A stretch of 58,989 bases of DNA from Myxococcales bacterium (GCA_002728755.1 PBVT01000015.1:1-58989), one strand, 5' to 3'. Positions 43,454 to 53,047 are shown, numbered from the stretch's first letter. Notes: generated by a model from the sequence alone, not told the origin. Numbers and translations are program-made.

Positions 43454-46400
43454 TGGATCGGTATCCACCGTAGGACAATGTCGGTCTCGTCGTCGTTGGT
43501 AGATGTCCAGCCTACGATGGCGTTGTTGATATCCACTGGGATCAAGAATGGGCGCTTCTGGTCCCCTTCCCAGGTTCGATTTATCATCTGACGTGGCCCA
43601 ACCAGTCCCCCGCTTGCATTCCGTCGCTGTAGTTCGATGCCATGCTGGTCATAGTCCAACTCGGTGCCGGCGATGTTGAGCGCATCTCGGGATGGCCAGG
43701 TGATGAGAATCTTACTGTCACTAAGATGTGCTACGGCCGGAGAACCCTCCGGTTGTCCTATGTTGGAGTTCACGGTTTCGGTGGTCAATACTCCCATCGT
43801 ACCAAGGTAGATCCGTGAACAGTCGATGTTGTGATGATTGACGTTGCTCGCTTCATCCGACTGCCAACAGACCGTGGCCTCTGTGCGGCTGGGGTTTACA
43901 TCCGCGGCTAGATAATGGGCGATATCCGCAGTGGCGTTCAAGACGAAGGATTCACCAAGGGGCTGCCCGAGATGATCAAGCTGTCGTACTCGAACCTTTT
44001 GTGTGCTGCCGGTCGCTTCCATACTTCGCCATGCGAGGAAAAAGCTTGGACCTTCGAAGGCCGTATCCGTACGCAATGGGATGAGTATGGGATAGGCCTG
44101 GTTATGACTGAACTGTTTGCCGACCTCTATGGGATCCACATCGGGCTCGACGATATTCAGGTCACTATCCAATCTGCGCAAATAGATTCCCACATGGTTG
44201 ATGCAGCCCTGGCAGAGCCAGCCATCCCACACCAGAAAGACATCTCCGGTGGGCGGGTCAACCACGGGTTGAGCGTTGTTGGCGGTAGCAATCGTATTGT
44301 CCCATACGAGGACGGGATCGGTCAGGAATGTCCCGTCGGATTGCACCGCACGCACGTAGGGGCGCGACCCCAGTTGGCCGAACGGGGCGCCACTCCAGGC
44401 CACGTAGAACGTGTCTTCGTGGGCGGTAACCCGTGGGAAATGGTGTGCGGTTGTGCCGGGCGGGTTCAGTGTCAAATCGGGCACCAGAATCTCGCCATCC
44501 TCTGTTAAGATCTTTGCCGCGATCCGGTCCTGATTCTTCGGGATGTAAACGATCATGATATTGCCGTTATCTGTACGAGCGCCGTTCGGATTTGATCTCT
44601 CTACGTTTACCGAAGCGTAAAGATGTTTTTCCGGACGCCCTGCGTCATGTTCGCCGTCCCTGTGGAAGGTTCGAGTCCAGACTGTGTTTCCTTCGGCGAA
44701 GGCCGCGACCCAACGATCATTGGAGTCGGGCAGAACGATGGCGGTGCCCTGGTGCTGGTTCCCTTCTGGCACAGCGTTGATAATCATGTCGGGATCTTTC
44801 GAGAGCATCGTATCGGCGAGGTTGAATATATTGGCGCGTACCGCGGAGCCAATCGAATCACCGTCGGGATGATCGTATAGGACAACGAATCCGGGCTCCA
44901 GCCCGTCGAAGTTTCCTATTGATGTAATGGTTAAGGCGTTGGAGCCCACTTCACCCAATGGGTAGGTTGTGCCTGTCAAAGCCCCATTAAGGAGTTGATA
45001 GACATCGGCCCCGTGTTGACTGCCATCATCAGCGGACCAACCCGCAGCTACGAGTACATCGACTGCTTCGTTGATGGCCCCAATTCGTACGGAGGTGAAG
45101 CTGCTGTCCGCGGGTGCGTTAGCGATGACTCCGTAGTCTTCTTCCAGGTTCGCCTTCTCGTATCGTCTGGCCCGCACTTCTTTTCCGTCGGCCGAAACCC
45201 AAGCGATCACATACCCTCCCTCGAAGGTGTTGTTGTTGTTTGGGAATGCCGATACGTCGAAATGTGCGACCGTGGAGATCTCGGAAGCCGGAATCAAATC
45301 CACAGACGTAAGAGGTTGCAGGTCGCTTAACAGTGTATAGCGGACGTCGCCACTCGTGGGGGAGTTAGCGGTTGCCCCTACCAGGTTGGCCCCCTCAATT
45401 ACGGCGAATCCGGTCTGGGACACGGGAATAATCTCACCATTAAAGGTTTCGATCTTCGCGACCTCTGGCTCACCCTCAACCTCATAGATGAAGATGCTCT
45501 CTGGGCCGGCCGTTGTATATCCCCCGAAATCGTATTGTTCGGCTGCCAGGCTTACTTTGGCTACGCCGCTGGACGAGCCATGATAGGTTCGTTCACCCGA
45601 CATAATCAGAACGAATTCGCCTATCGCGTTGGCTGCACACTGTCCGGGCTGCCAGGTCTCCGCGCTAAAGAAGGCGCCCGCATTGAGCGTCCCCACATTG
45701 TTCATCCTTGTGCCGAAGCGGTCAGATATACGGTATCTGTCGACGTTCCCTTCATTCCAGTGCAGGACGTATCGACCAAATCCCAGGGACGTTCCCCGGA
45801 CGGTCGTGACGGGGCCATTTGCTAACGCCAGGATGTCTTCTTCGCAAATATTGTCCTGCCCAAGACATACACCGTTGAAGCAGATGTCACTGAGTGTGCA
45901 GTTGTTCTCATCATCGCATGGAGTGCCCTCTTCCGCGTTATTCGTTTTATTGGAACAGAAACCATCTTCACAGAGACCTTCGACACATGGGTTCTCGTCG
46001 TATTTACAGTTCGTGTCATTGGGAAGCGCCGCATTCACGCAGCCTGTGTCCGGGTCGCAGCTGTCTATCGTACAGGAGTTGTCATCGTCACAATTGCTGA
46101 CGGAACCGAGACATAAGAGGCTTGCTGGCTCCGTGCTTCCCTCTTCCTCGGGTGGCACCAATGTACACTCGTCGTTGTCCGTACAGGCATTGCCATCGTC
46201 GCAGTCTGTGCCTTCGGGGCTTGGGATATGTTGGCAGGTCCCGTCGTCTTCATTGCAGCTGTCCACGGTGCAAGGATCGTTGTCATCACACGGCTTGAGT
46301 GTTCCAGAATGGCAGCTAGACGCAGCGCAGGAGTCATCCAGTGTGCACGGGTTACCATCCTCACAGGTGGCCTCGTTGGGCACGTGGAGGGCCTGGTCCG

Positions 46401-47004
46401 TTTTGGTGTCACAGAGATCGTCTGTGCAGTCGTTACCATCATCGAGGAACGATGGGCCTTCCGTGCAAACACCATCCTCACAATAATCAGCTGTGCAGTT
46501 GCCGATGGTGATGGTGCATGCGGTGCCATCTTCGATGTTTGTTGGGTGACAGGTATGGCCCGTTTCGTCACAGCTACAGGTCTTTGTGATGCAGGACTCG
46601 TCTTCGCAGATGGGCTCACCTTTACAGACCAATTGGGTGTCACAGCTTTCGCCCGGCGCGCACTCCATGCATCGGTCGTCGGTGGTACAGCAATCCCCAT
46701 CACTGCAGGGGTCGCCCGCGTTCAAAACTACACCAATACAGTCACCGCCCGCATTGCAGGTGTCTCCCACCGTGCAAGCGGCCTCGTCATCACAGGGCTG
46801 GTCCACGAGAATGGTTTGTTCACAGAACCCATTGGCCCCGCAGATATTCTCTGTGCAACTATTTTGATCGTCACAATCGCTGTCCTCTACGCATGGGGTA
46901 CCACCGGGCCCCGCATCCTCCGTCTGGCTAGAGCTGCCACAGCCCGCGAGAGCAAAGCCGAAGAAAACAAGACAGGACGACACAAAATAAGTGACTCGAC
47001 ACAT
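43450..47004 (-). CDS. Very large Cys-rich lipoprotein with a probable beta-propeller
   Basis: This 1184-residue lipoprotein starts at ATG 47002-47004 with lipobox ALAGC. The first ~380 residues are a chain of EGF/TNFR-like Cys modules with cores such as CDDGNACTDNDEC, CEDGNPCTLDDSC and CDDENNCTLSDIC. The remaining ~780 residues are nearly Cys-free and beta-rich, with repeating W/V-Y and Asp-rich loops (GGYVIAWVSADGKEV, GNFDGLEPGFVVLYDH, DTFYVAWSGAPFG, GDVFLVWDGW). That pattern fits one or two beta-propellers. Such propellers bind ligands or act as adhesins. No catalytic signature is seen. It is transcribed opposite its neighbours. Confidence 0.78.
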   Translation of the reverse strand: MCRVTYFVSSCLVFFGFALAGCGSSSQTEDAGPGGTPCVEDSDCDDQNSCTENICGANGFCEQTILVDQPCDDEAACTVGDTCNAGGDCIGVVLNAGDPCSDGDCCTTDDRCMECAPGESCDTQLVCKGEPICEDESCITKTCSCDETGHTCHPTNIEDGTACTITIGNCTADYCEDGVCTEGPSFLDDGNDCTDDLCDTKTDQALHVPNEATCEDGNPCTLDDSCAASSCHSGTLKPCDDNDPCTVDSCNEDDGTCQHIPSPEGTDCDDGNACTDNDECTLVPPEEEGSTEPASLLCLGSVSNCDDDNSCTIDSCDPDTGCVNAALPNDTNCKYDENPCVEGLCEDGFCSNKTNNAEEGTPCDDENNCTLSDICFNGVCLGQDNICEEDILALANGPVTTVRGTSLGFGRYVLHWNEGNVDRYRISDRFGTRMNNVGTLNAGAFFSAETWQPGQCAANAIGEFVLIMSGERTYHGSSSGVAKVSLAAEQYDFGGYTTAGPESIFIYEVEGEPEVAKIETFNGEIIPVSQTGFAVIEGANLVGATANSPTSGDVRYTLLSDLQPLTSVDLIPASEISTVAHFDVSAFPNNNNTFEGGYVIAWVSADGKEVRARRYEKANLEEDYGVIANAPADSSFTSVRIGAINEAVDVLVAAGWSADDGSQHGADVYQLLNGALTGTTYPLGEVGSNALTITSIGNFDGLEPGFVVLYDHPDGDSIGSAVRANIFNLADTMLSKDPDMIINAVPEGNQHQGTAIVLPDSNDRWVAAFAEGNTVWTRTFHRDGEHDAGRPEKHLYASVNVERSNPNGARTDNGNIMIVYIPKNQDRIAAKILTEDGEILVPDLTLNPPGTTAHHFPRVTAHEDTFYVAWSGAPFGQLGSRPYVRAVQSDGTFLTDPVLVWDNTIATANNAQPVVDPPTGDVFLVWDGWLCQGCINHVGIYLRRLDSDLNIVEPDVDPIEVGKQFSHNQAYPILIPLRTDTAFEGPSFFLAWRSMEATGSTQKVRVRQLDHLGQPLGESFVLNATADIAHYLAADVNPSRTEATVCWQSDEASNVNHHNIDCSRIYLGTMGVLTTETVNSNIGQPEGSPAVAHLSDSKILITWPSRDALNIAGTELDYDQHGIELQRRNASGGLVGPRQMINRTWEGDQKRPFLIPVDINNAIVGWTSTNDDETDIVLRWIPIH

Positions 47005-47247
47005 AAGTACTCCCAAAATTGCAGGACGGGCCCCTCCCTGAACCATATTGAAAATGGCTTCATTGAAAGAGACCAGAATCGTCACGAGGCGCATCCAAAT
47101 AGTTGATTTATGGGTAAAAAAGCAAGTGTTGGCTTAGATACTCCCCAGTTATCTATCTATTCGGTCCGTTGGTGATCGAACTTAAGCCGTAAATGTTCCT
47201 GATTCTTACTTTTATTTTTGATATGCTCCTGCCCTGGAGAACGAAAC
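47005..47247. other. Divergent intergenic region, AT-richer
   Basis: This is 243 bp between two divergent lipoprotein genes, visibly richer in A and T than the surroundings. It must carry both promoters. TTGATATGCT near 47218-47227 is a possible extended -10, but I cannot place a convincing -35 partner. Confidence 0.3.
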
Positions 47248-48642
47248 GTGGAAAACAGACTAAAAACAATATTGGTATTTCTTCTTGTTTTGCTTTGGGG
47301 ATGCTCTGAAGGGGCCCTGAAGCCTGTCGATGGTCCCTGGCATGGAGACGTCATCGAATTCGAGGTAGAGGGTAGCAAGATCCTCTGGGTCGAGATGCCC
47401 GGCGTGCAATGTATTGGCACCAACGATGCCGGTGATAATTGTGGTGTGGCATTTCAGAGCGAACGAATGCAGGGGCCCTTTAAGGTCAAGAACGCCCAAT
47501 TTTCCGCGACTCTTATCTCCAACAACCTTTACCAGTTGGAGATTGTTGAGGGACGGTTCCTATCTCCATATGAAGCCGAAGGGACCTATAGGCTGGAGGC
47601 CTTTGGATGTTGCGTGAAGACGGGTGCCTTTGTGGCGAGCTCGGAGGAGCGTCCACCGGTGGTCCAGGACACGGGAGGCAGCTCGGATACTGGCTCGCAA
47701 CCCGACACGACCACGCCCGTGGATACTGGCAATCCACCTCCCGATATCGTCACGACGCCACAAGATTGCGGTGAACCTATGGTGCCATTAACCTTTGGGG
47801 GCTGCACTCCGCCTGCTACGAATGCTGACCAGAAGGCCGCCTTGAGCGAGGTGAATAAGATTCGTGGGTGGTTGAAGGTACCGCTTATCAATGGCCACAC
47901 ATCCCTGAATCAATCGTCGCAAGCGCACTGTGAATGCTATGTAACCCATTATGACGCGGTCTATGCCGCCGGCATGAGTGGTCATCAAGAAGATACGAGT
48001 TATGAAGGGTGTTATGGGGTAGATTTCTGGGATCGTATGGCCCACTTTGGCTACGACAAACCGGCTTCCTTTGAGATCATGTCCTTTCAGGCCGACCCCG
48101 TGGCAGCGGTGCATGGATGGACACATACCCTCTATCACCGCCTTCCTATCGTTGACCCCTATACTTTGGAGGGCGGGTACGGTGGCGCCGCAGATGGATG
48201 GGTTATGTGCGACACCATGAATTTTGGATCGGGGAATGTGGCAGGAAGCGATGCTATCGCGATTCTCCCCTTTGATGGGCAGGTCGGTGTCGCCACAGCC
48301 TGGGACGGAAACGAGCTTCCTCAACCCCAGCCGCCCGATGACGGATACCCTTCTGGGCCCATAATTACCGTAACGACGGGACCGGACCTCAACCTGAAGG
48401 TGGACACCTATTCACTTCGTCATGAAGATGGAACGGAGGTCCCCGTGATATTTCTCGATGAGGCGGTCGACGGCTGGCTCGTACGAACTACAGCGCTGTA
48501 CGCACACTCGCCGTTAGACCCGGTAACTACCTACACGGTGAGCTTGTCGGGGGAACTGAACGGTTCCAGCTGGAATAAGACCTGGTCGTTCACTACGGGC
48601 CTGGCCGACTACTATTGGGATTATAATATCCCTGCACCATAA
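47248..48642 (+). CDS. Lipoprotein with CAP (SCP/PR-1) domain
   Basis: This 464-residue lipoprotein starts at GTG 47248 with GGAG eight bases upstream; the lipobox is LWGC. An N-terminal ~110-residue beta domain of unknown type comes first. A Pro/Thr/Asp-rich linker follows (~140-170). The next domain (ALSEVNKIRGWLKVP, LNQSSQAHCECYVTH, GMSGHQE) carries the helix and His signature of the CAP superfamily. The C-terminal ~100 residues form an Ig-like beta sandwich (TTYTVSLSGELNGSSW). CAP proteins in bacteria are secreted and mostly of unknown function, some lipid-binding. No active-site claim is made. Confidence 0.78.
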   Translation: MENRLKTILVFLLVLLWGCSEGALKPVDGPWHGDVIEFEVEGSKILWVEMPGVQCIGTNDAGDNCGVAFQSERMQGPFKVKNAQFSATLISNNLYQLEIVEGRFLSPYEAEGTYRLEAFGCCVKTGAFVASSEERPPVVQDTGGSSDTGSQPDTTTPVDTGNPPPDIVTTPQDCGEPMVPLTFGGCTPPATNADQKAALSEVNKIRGWLKVPLINGHTSLNQSSQAHCECYVTHYDAVYAAGMSGHQEDTSYEGCYGVDFWDRMAHFGYDKPASFEIMSFQADPVAAVHGWTHTLYHRLPIVDPYTLEGGYGGAADGWVMCDTMNFGSGNVAGSDAIAILPFDGQVGVATAWDGNELPQPQPPDDGYPSGPIITVTTGPDLNLKVDTYSLRHEDGTEVPVIFLDEAVDGWLVRTTALYAHSPLDPVTTYTVSLSGELNGSSWNKTWSFTTGLADYYWDYNIPAP

Positions 48643-48691
48643 TTGCGTATGTGCTTGAAATTTCGATGGTTCCGTTCTAGAACCTCCTGTG

Positions 48692-50071
48692 ATGGCGCAT
48701 GATTGGGAAAAATTGGGGGGCGAATCTGGGAAAGATGCCCCGAAAGGCCGATGGGGACGAATGCTCAAAATGGGCGGCCTCGGATTGAGCGTCTCTGCGT
48801 CTGAAATTGCACGTCGTGTGGCACGGCGGGTCGGCTCCAATGATGACAAGAGCAGCGAGGCGGATACCCGCGCGAGGAAACGTCAGGCAGAAAAGATTGT
48901 AACCGTTCTGGGTCAACTCAAGGGCGCGTCAATGAAGCTTGGCCAATACTTGTCGAGTGACCCCGACCTCGTGCCCGATGAATACCTGGATACACTGACA
49001 GCGCTGCAATCGACCGCTCCACCCATGACGTTTGCCAGTGTCCGTGAGGAGATAGAAAAAGCTCTCGATCGTCCTCTGGAAGCCGTGTTCCAAACCTTCG
49101 ACCCTGAGCCCATAGGCGCTGCCAGTATCGGTCAAGTGCATCGGGGACAACTCAAAACGGGGGAATCGGTAGCGGTTAAGGTTCAGTATCCGGGCATCGT
49201 TGACACGATACGGAGTGATCTTCGGAATCTCCGGTCTATCTTTCTCTTTGGGCGCACCTTCATCGACAAAGAGAAACTCGATGGCTATCTGGAAGAAACG
49301 GAGCGCGCGTTATTGCTCGAAGCAGATTATGTGCAAGAAGCAGAAAACCTGCGTCGCTTTTACAATCATCTGAAAGACCGTGAGGGTGTCCGGTGCCCCT
49401 ACCCGTTTGAGGAATGGACCCGGCCGTCTGTCTTGGTGATGGAATATATCGAAGGGCAGAAATTCGACGAAGCCGTTGAGTCTTTGGACGACGACGACGT
49501 TCGTATGGAGATGGCGCAGCGGTTCATGGAGACATACATTTGGATGTTCCACGATCTTGGGGAAATGCATTCGGATCCTCACCCTGGCAATTTCCTCTGG
49601 GACGAGGAAGATAACCTCGTATTTCTTGATTTCGGATCTGTGAAAACCTTCGAGCCCGGCTTCACGGATGGCATTCTGGATGTGTTAGCGGCCGTTTGGG
49701 CGAATGACAAAGAGCGGGCGGCAGAACTATATAAGCCTCTTGGCTTTGGCTCCAAATTAGACGAAGGCGAAGAGTTCGACCCGGATCTGATCGATCAGAT
49801 TCATCAGATCCTATTAACACCCTTCATCGAGGACCGGCCCTTTGATTTTCGGACATGGCGCCCTCGCCCGGGTCTGCAACGTCTGATCTTCAAGGATCGC
49901 CGCGTGATGAAATTGGCGCCACCAAGTGAGGCTCTGCTTTACCTTCGCGTTATAGGCGGGCTGAAAGGCTTCCTCACCAAGTCGGGACTCAAGGTGAATA
50001 TGCACCGGGTAGTCGTCGACGCGGCCTTACGCCGGGGTCGCATCAAAGAGCGGCCCTATCGCGACGATTAA
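48692..50071 (+). CDS. ABC1/AarF/UbiB family kinase-like protein
   Basis: This 459-residue protein has the family's KxGQ motif (KLGQ at 82-85). The Ala-rich nucleotide loop is AASIGQVHRG, the VAVK Lys lies in VAVKVQYPG, and the catalytic motifs are MHSDPHPGNF and FLDFGSVK. UbiB-type proteins support ubiquinone synthesis or membrane lipid homeostasis as ATPases; which role applies here is unknown. ATG 48692 is preceded in frame by GTG 48689. The gene follows the CAP lipoprotein and is convergent with a small lipoprotein gene, overlapping it by 4 bp. It lacks an obvious C-terminal membrane anchor. Confidence 0.9.
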   Translation: MAHDWEKLGGESGKDAPKGRWGRMLKMGGLGLSVSASEIARRVARRVGSNDDKSSEADTRARKRQAEKIVTVLGQLKGASMKLGQYLSSDPDLVPDEYLDTLTALQSTAPPMTFASVREEIEKALDRPLEAVFQTFDPEPIGAASIGQVHRGQLKTGESVAVKVQYPGIVDTIRSDLRNLRSIFLFGRTFIDKEKLDGYLEETERALLLEADYVQEAENLRRFYNHLKDREGVRCPYPFEEWTRPSVLVMEYIEGQKFDEAVESLDDDDVRMEMAQRFMETYIWMFHDLGEMHSDPHPGNFLWDEEDNLVFLDFGSVKTFEPGFTDGILDVLAAVWANDKERAAELYKPLGFGSKLDEGEEFDPDLIDQIHQILLTPFIEDRPFDFRTWRPRPGLQRLIFKDRRVMKLAPPSEALLYLRVIGGLKGFLTKSGLKVNMHRVVVDAALRRGRIKERPYRDD

Positions 50072-50547
50072 CGCGTTCGCATGCACATGGCAGCTTCCCG
50101 CTGCGTGTTCGCGTCCATTACACATAAGAGCTGCTCCTTTCTCCCCGAACGAATGCAGGTCTCGACACAGTTGGGCTGGTCCCCACTACGCCCGCCAAAT
50201 ACGACGTCATTTTGCGTAAAATTGGGGCTGTCCTTTTTCCGGAGCGTCTTGTGATAATGGTTACAAGCACGCGCGCAACCCCCTCGAGAGGGCCGTCCGG
50301 GCGCAAACCAGGCTACGACGAAGAGCCCGTATTTCTTACAACTTTTAACACAACTCTTCAGTAGCTTCTGTTGTTTAGCGTCTTGCCGCTTATTGCGAGA
50401 TTTCTTGGTTTGTTCCCCACCGAGCAAAACGCCTTCACACTGTGCAGGGCACGACTTTCTATCAATCTTTCTACAAGAATATAGAAACGAGCAGCACGCA
50501 ATGACCAATAGGATTACGTATGCATGTTTGGCGACGCGGAACATCAT
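50068..50547 (-). CDS. Small lipoprotein with four CX3C motifs
   Basis: This 159-residue basic lipoprotein has a hydrophobic start with lipobox LYSC. The mature part carries four CX3C units: CPAQC, CVKSC, CARAC and CVETC, separated by 25-50 residues of Lys/Arg-rich sequence. A further Cys pair lies near the end. Twin CX3C helices are typical of small disulfide-bonded helical hairpins, so this is probably an oxidised periplasmic or surface protein. No family is recognised. The overlap with the kinase gene and the adjacent 50609 lipoprotein place it within the Cys-rich lipoprotein block. Confidence 0.65.
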   Translation of the reverse strand: MMFRVAKHAYVILLVIACCSFLYSCRKIDRKSCPAQCEGVLLGGEQTKKSRNKRQDAKQQKLLKSCVKSCKKYGLFVVAWFAPGRPSRGGCARACNHYHKTLRKKDSPNFTQNDVVFGGRSGDQPNCVETCIRSGRKEQLLCVMDANTQREAAMCMRTR

Positions 50548-50608
50548 ACTGCGCAGGTTATGTCTCTAAGAACATTCCGTCAAAGTATAGGACGTCATGA
50601 CGAATTGC

Positions 50609-53047
50609 CTATAGGCAGCCTTGCTGCTCCGCGCATCCCCCAAGAACGATCAGTGGGAATGAAAACCCTGGCGAGGACTCTACGCAGTTGTCGACGCAAG
50701 ACTGTGCTGGCCCGGAACAGGAAAAGACACAATCGACTACCGCCGTGCATGCTGGATCATTCATGCAATCTGCCAACGCCTCGGTGCAATTCTCACCAAG
50801 GCAGTCCAAAAGCGCCTCGGTGTCTGACGAGCAGTCTTCTGGGCACAGCAGCTCTTCGCCGTCTTCACAGACATTATTCCCACAGGCTGGTTCCTGGAAA
50901 CAGTCTTCTGGGCAGCTTGTTATTTCTCCCCCTTGGCAAATCCCGTCGCCACACACTGCCTCAGCGCAGTTGGCCGGATTGTTCTCACATGCCTCCGGGT
51001 CCTCGCAATCGTATCCCTCTACGCCGCAGGGGTATTCTTCCGATACACAGGTGGTTTCACAACAGTCTCCTCCATCCCAATCACAGCTTGCGCTGTTATT
51101 TCCCGGATCACACCAGCCATCGCCGACCCAGTCCTCCTCTTCACAGCCGCTCTCGGGCTCACAGTCTTCGGGGCAGAAGAAGTTCTCGGGGCCCTGGCAT
51201 ATACCATCGCCACATTCCGGCCCGCCTCCGCCTCCGGTGCAATCCTCTGGGCAGTTGAAGCCGTTTTCGCCGGGTTCACATTCATCGTTTCCACACACCG
51301 CGAGTTCGCCACAGTCTTCTTCACAGCTGAAGATCTCGGGGCCCTGGCACACACCGTCACCACATTGGGGGCCGCCACCGGGTCCATCACAGTCGGCAGG
51401 ACAGTTGAATCCATTTTCGCCCGGCTCGCATTCACCATTGCCACACTCTGTCTCTTCTTCGCAGTCTTCGGGGCAATAGAAGACTTCTGGGCCCTGGCAT
51501 ACACCATCGCCACATTCCGGGCCGCCTCCGGGGCCGTCGCAATCCTCGGGGCAGTTGAAGCCGTTTTCGCCGGGTTCACATTCGTCGTTTCCACACTCGG
51601 CTCCACCTCCCGGGCCGTCGCAATCACTTGGGCAATTGAAGGGGTTTTCCCCTTCCTCACACTCGTCATTCCCGCAGACGGCCCCCTCTTCCTCGACGCA
51701 ACCGTTGAGGACCGCGCATCCGATCAGGGCATATAGAGTGGCTTGCCCTTCTCCGCCAGCCTCTTCAAGGCATTCTTCCTCACAGGCCTCGTCCTCGTCA
51801 CAGCCCACCATGCAGAAGAAGCCGCCGATACATTCCTCCTGTCCCAGACATTCTTCCCACGTCTCACCGCAGTTTTCTTCCACGCAGGCAAAGAAGTCGA
51901 CAGGCTCATCGAGACATTGGTCTTCATAATCGGAGCAGCAGTCGCCGAATTGCTCGCAAGCTTCGTTGCATTGGCAAGGCGCGTCCGCATCGTAATCACC
52001 ACACCGTCCTTCACAGGAGCCCACCGGGGTGGTGCCACAGAATTCCATATAATCCTCACAGCAATCGTCGTACTCCATGCAGGCAAAGTCACATTGACAG
52101 GGCTCGCTCTCGTTGAAGTCTCCGCAACGGTCTTCACAGGTGCCGTCCCATGGGGGAGCACAATCCTCGGGGCAAAGGTATGGGTCTTCGTCGTCGCCGC
52201 AGAAGCCATCACCACAATCTTCCAGCTCGCCGGGCAAACAGTCGTTGTCAAAAGCGCAAGCAACGAGCGCGAGAAAAACCTCCGCCGCTGCGTCACCGCC
52301 CGTCTCGGCACACGTCCCTGCGCAATCGGGAGTGCTCCCACAGTCAATAAAGCACCCCATCTTGTCTTCACAGCTATTCGAGCTAACACAGTTCTCCAGC
52401 TCCGATTCGCAATATTCGAAGACACATTCCGTCGGCGGTGGTGGCGGCTCACAATCTTGCGGGCAGTTGGTGTAGTTTTCCGGTTCCTGGCAGCTGTCGT
52501 CACCACATATGGGGCCGACATCCGGCAGGCAGTCCTCCTGTCCGCAGCTTATAAGCTGCAAAACAAAGTAGGCTGTTATATCGGGCACATTGGCGAGACA
52601 TGCGTCGATGCAGTCAGCGGGGTTGGCGCACTCTGTTACGCATAATGCAGCGCTAAAGCAGCCGTCTTCGTCTTTGCAGGCTTCATAGTCTTCTTCACAT
52701 TCCTTCTCGAAGCATTCAAAGACCTCTTCCTGGGCTTCACAGTCCTTGGGGCATCCCAGCCAGGTCTCATCTCCATTGCATTCCCCATCACCACAATAGG
52801 GATCCTGCACGTCGATACTTGTATCGGTTCCCGTATCTTTCCCCTCGTCGGTGCCCAGGTCTTGTGAGGTGTCGGGGAGTGTCGTGGTATCGGGAGCGTC
52901 CTTGGTTTCTGTTACATCAAGAACGAGCCCGTCCATCGGTAACGGAGGATCGGGTAAAGGAACGGAAAAGAAGCCATCCCCGGGGCAACCATATAGAGAG
53001 CCTGCGAACAAAATTAGCAGCACTTTAATAGCGTGTTGGCGGACCAA
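50609..53047 (-). CDS. Very Cys-rich lipoprotein with CGNGxC repeats, two somatomedin-B-like domains, an LNR-like domain and four 65-residue Cys modules
   Basis: This ~812-residue lipoprotein starts at TTG 53045-53047 with GAGG seven bases upstream, and the lipobox is LYGC; a longer in-frame ATG at 53212 is rejected. An Asp/Thr/Pro linker follows. The body holds 12 units of the type CGNGxCxxxENxxxCPxDC. Two domains have somatomedin-B spacing: 52037-52138 (with CCEDYMEFC) and 51914-52015 (with CCSDYEDQC). An LNR/Notch-like unit lies at ~51062-51145 (GDGWCDPGN...CDWDGGDC). Four copies of a ~65-residue module ending in LxxxxCxxxxxC lie at 52529-52714, 52238-52426, 51698-51886 and 50615-50803. 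All point to a heavily disulfide-bonded surface protein. No enzyme domain is visible. Confidence 0.8.
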   Translation of the reverse strand: MVRQHAIKVLLILFAGSLYGCPGDGFFSVPLPDPPLPMDGLVLDVTETKDAPDTTTLPDTSQDLGTDEGKDTGTDTSIDVQDPYCGDGECNGDETWLGCPKDCEAQEEVFECFEKECEEDYEACKDEDGCFSAALCVTECANPADCIDACLANVPDITAYFVLQLISCGQEDCLPDVGPICGDDSCQEPENYTNCPQDCEPPPPPTECVFEYCESELENCVSSNSCEDKMGCFIDCGSTPDCAGTCAETGGDAAAEVFLALVACAFDNDCLPGELEDCGDGFCGDDEDPYLCPEDCAPPWDGTCEDRCGDFNESEPCQCDFACMEYDDCCEDYMEFCGTTPVGSCEGRCGDYDADAPCQCNEACEQFGDCCSDYEDQCLDEPVDFFACVEENCGETWEECLGQEECIGGFFCMVGCDEDEACEEECLEEAGGEGQATLYALIGCAVLNGCVEEEGAVCGNDECEEGENPFNCPSDCDGPGGGAECGNDECEPGENGFNCPEDCDGPGGGPECGDGVCQGPEVFYCPEDCEEETECGNGECEPGENGFNCPADCDGPGGGPQCGDGVCQGPEIFSCEEDCGELAVCGNDECEPGENGFNCPEDCTGGGGGPECGDGICQGPENFFCPEDCEPESGCEEEDWVGDGWCDPGNNSASCDWDGGDCCETTCVSEEYPCGVEGYDCEDPEACENNPANCAEAVCGDGICQGGEITSCPEDCFQEPACGNNVCEDGEELLCPEDCSSDTEALLDCLGENCTEALADCMNDPACTAVVDCVFSCSGPAQSCVDNCVESSPGFSFPLIVLGGCAEQQGCL
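51146..51598 (-). repeat. 150-bp tandem coding repeat, three copies
   Basis: Inside the 50609 lipoprotein gene a 50-residue unit recurs with an exact 50-codon period three times. It pairs a GENGFNCPEDC element with a CQGPExFxC element. Identity between copies is high, suggesting recent duplication or gene-conversion homogenisation. Confidence 0.85.

Noticed and set aside
46228..47106. Antisense frame over the N-terminal Cys modules of the 43450 lipoprotein
   Set aside because: Mirrors repeat DNA; no ribosome binding site or family match.
51146..51598. CRISPR-like array impression from regular repeats
   Set aside because: The repeats are in frame, 150 bp long, without spacers; they encode protein modules.
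50933..52645. Two long antisense frames over the Cys-rich lipoprotein gene
   Set aside because: Their sequences are translations of the complementary strand of CGNGxC repeats; low-complexity Ala/Val/Thr-rich, no signal for real genes.
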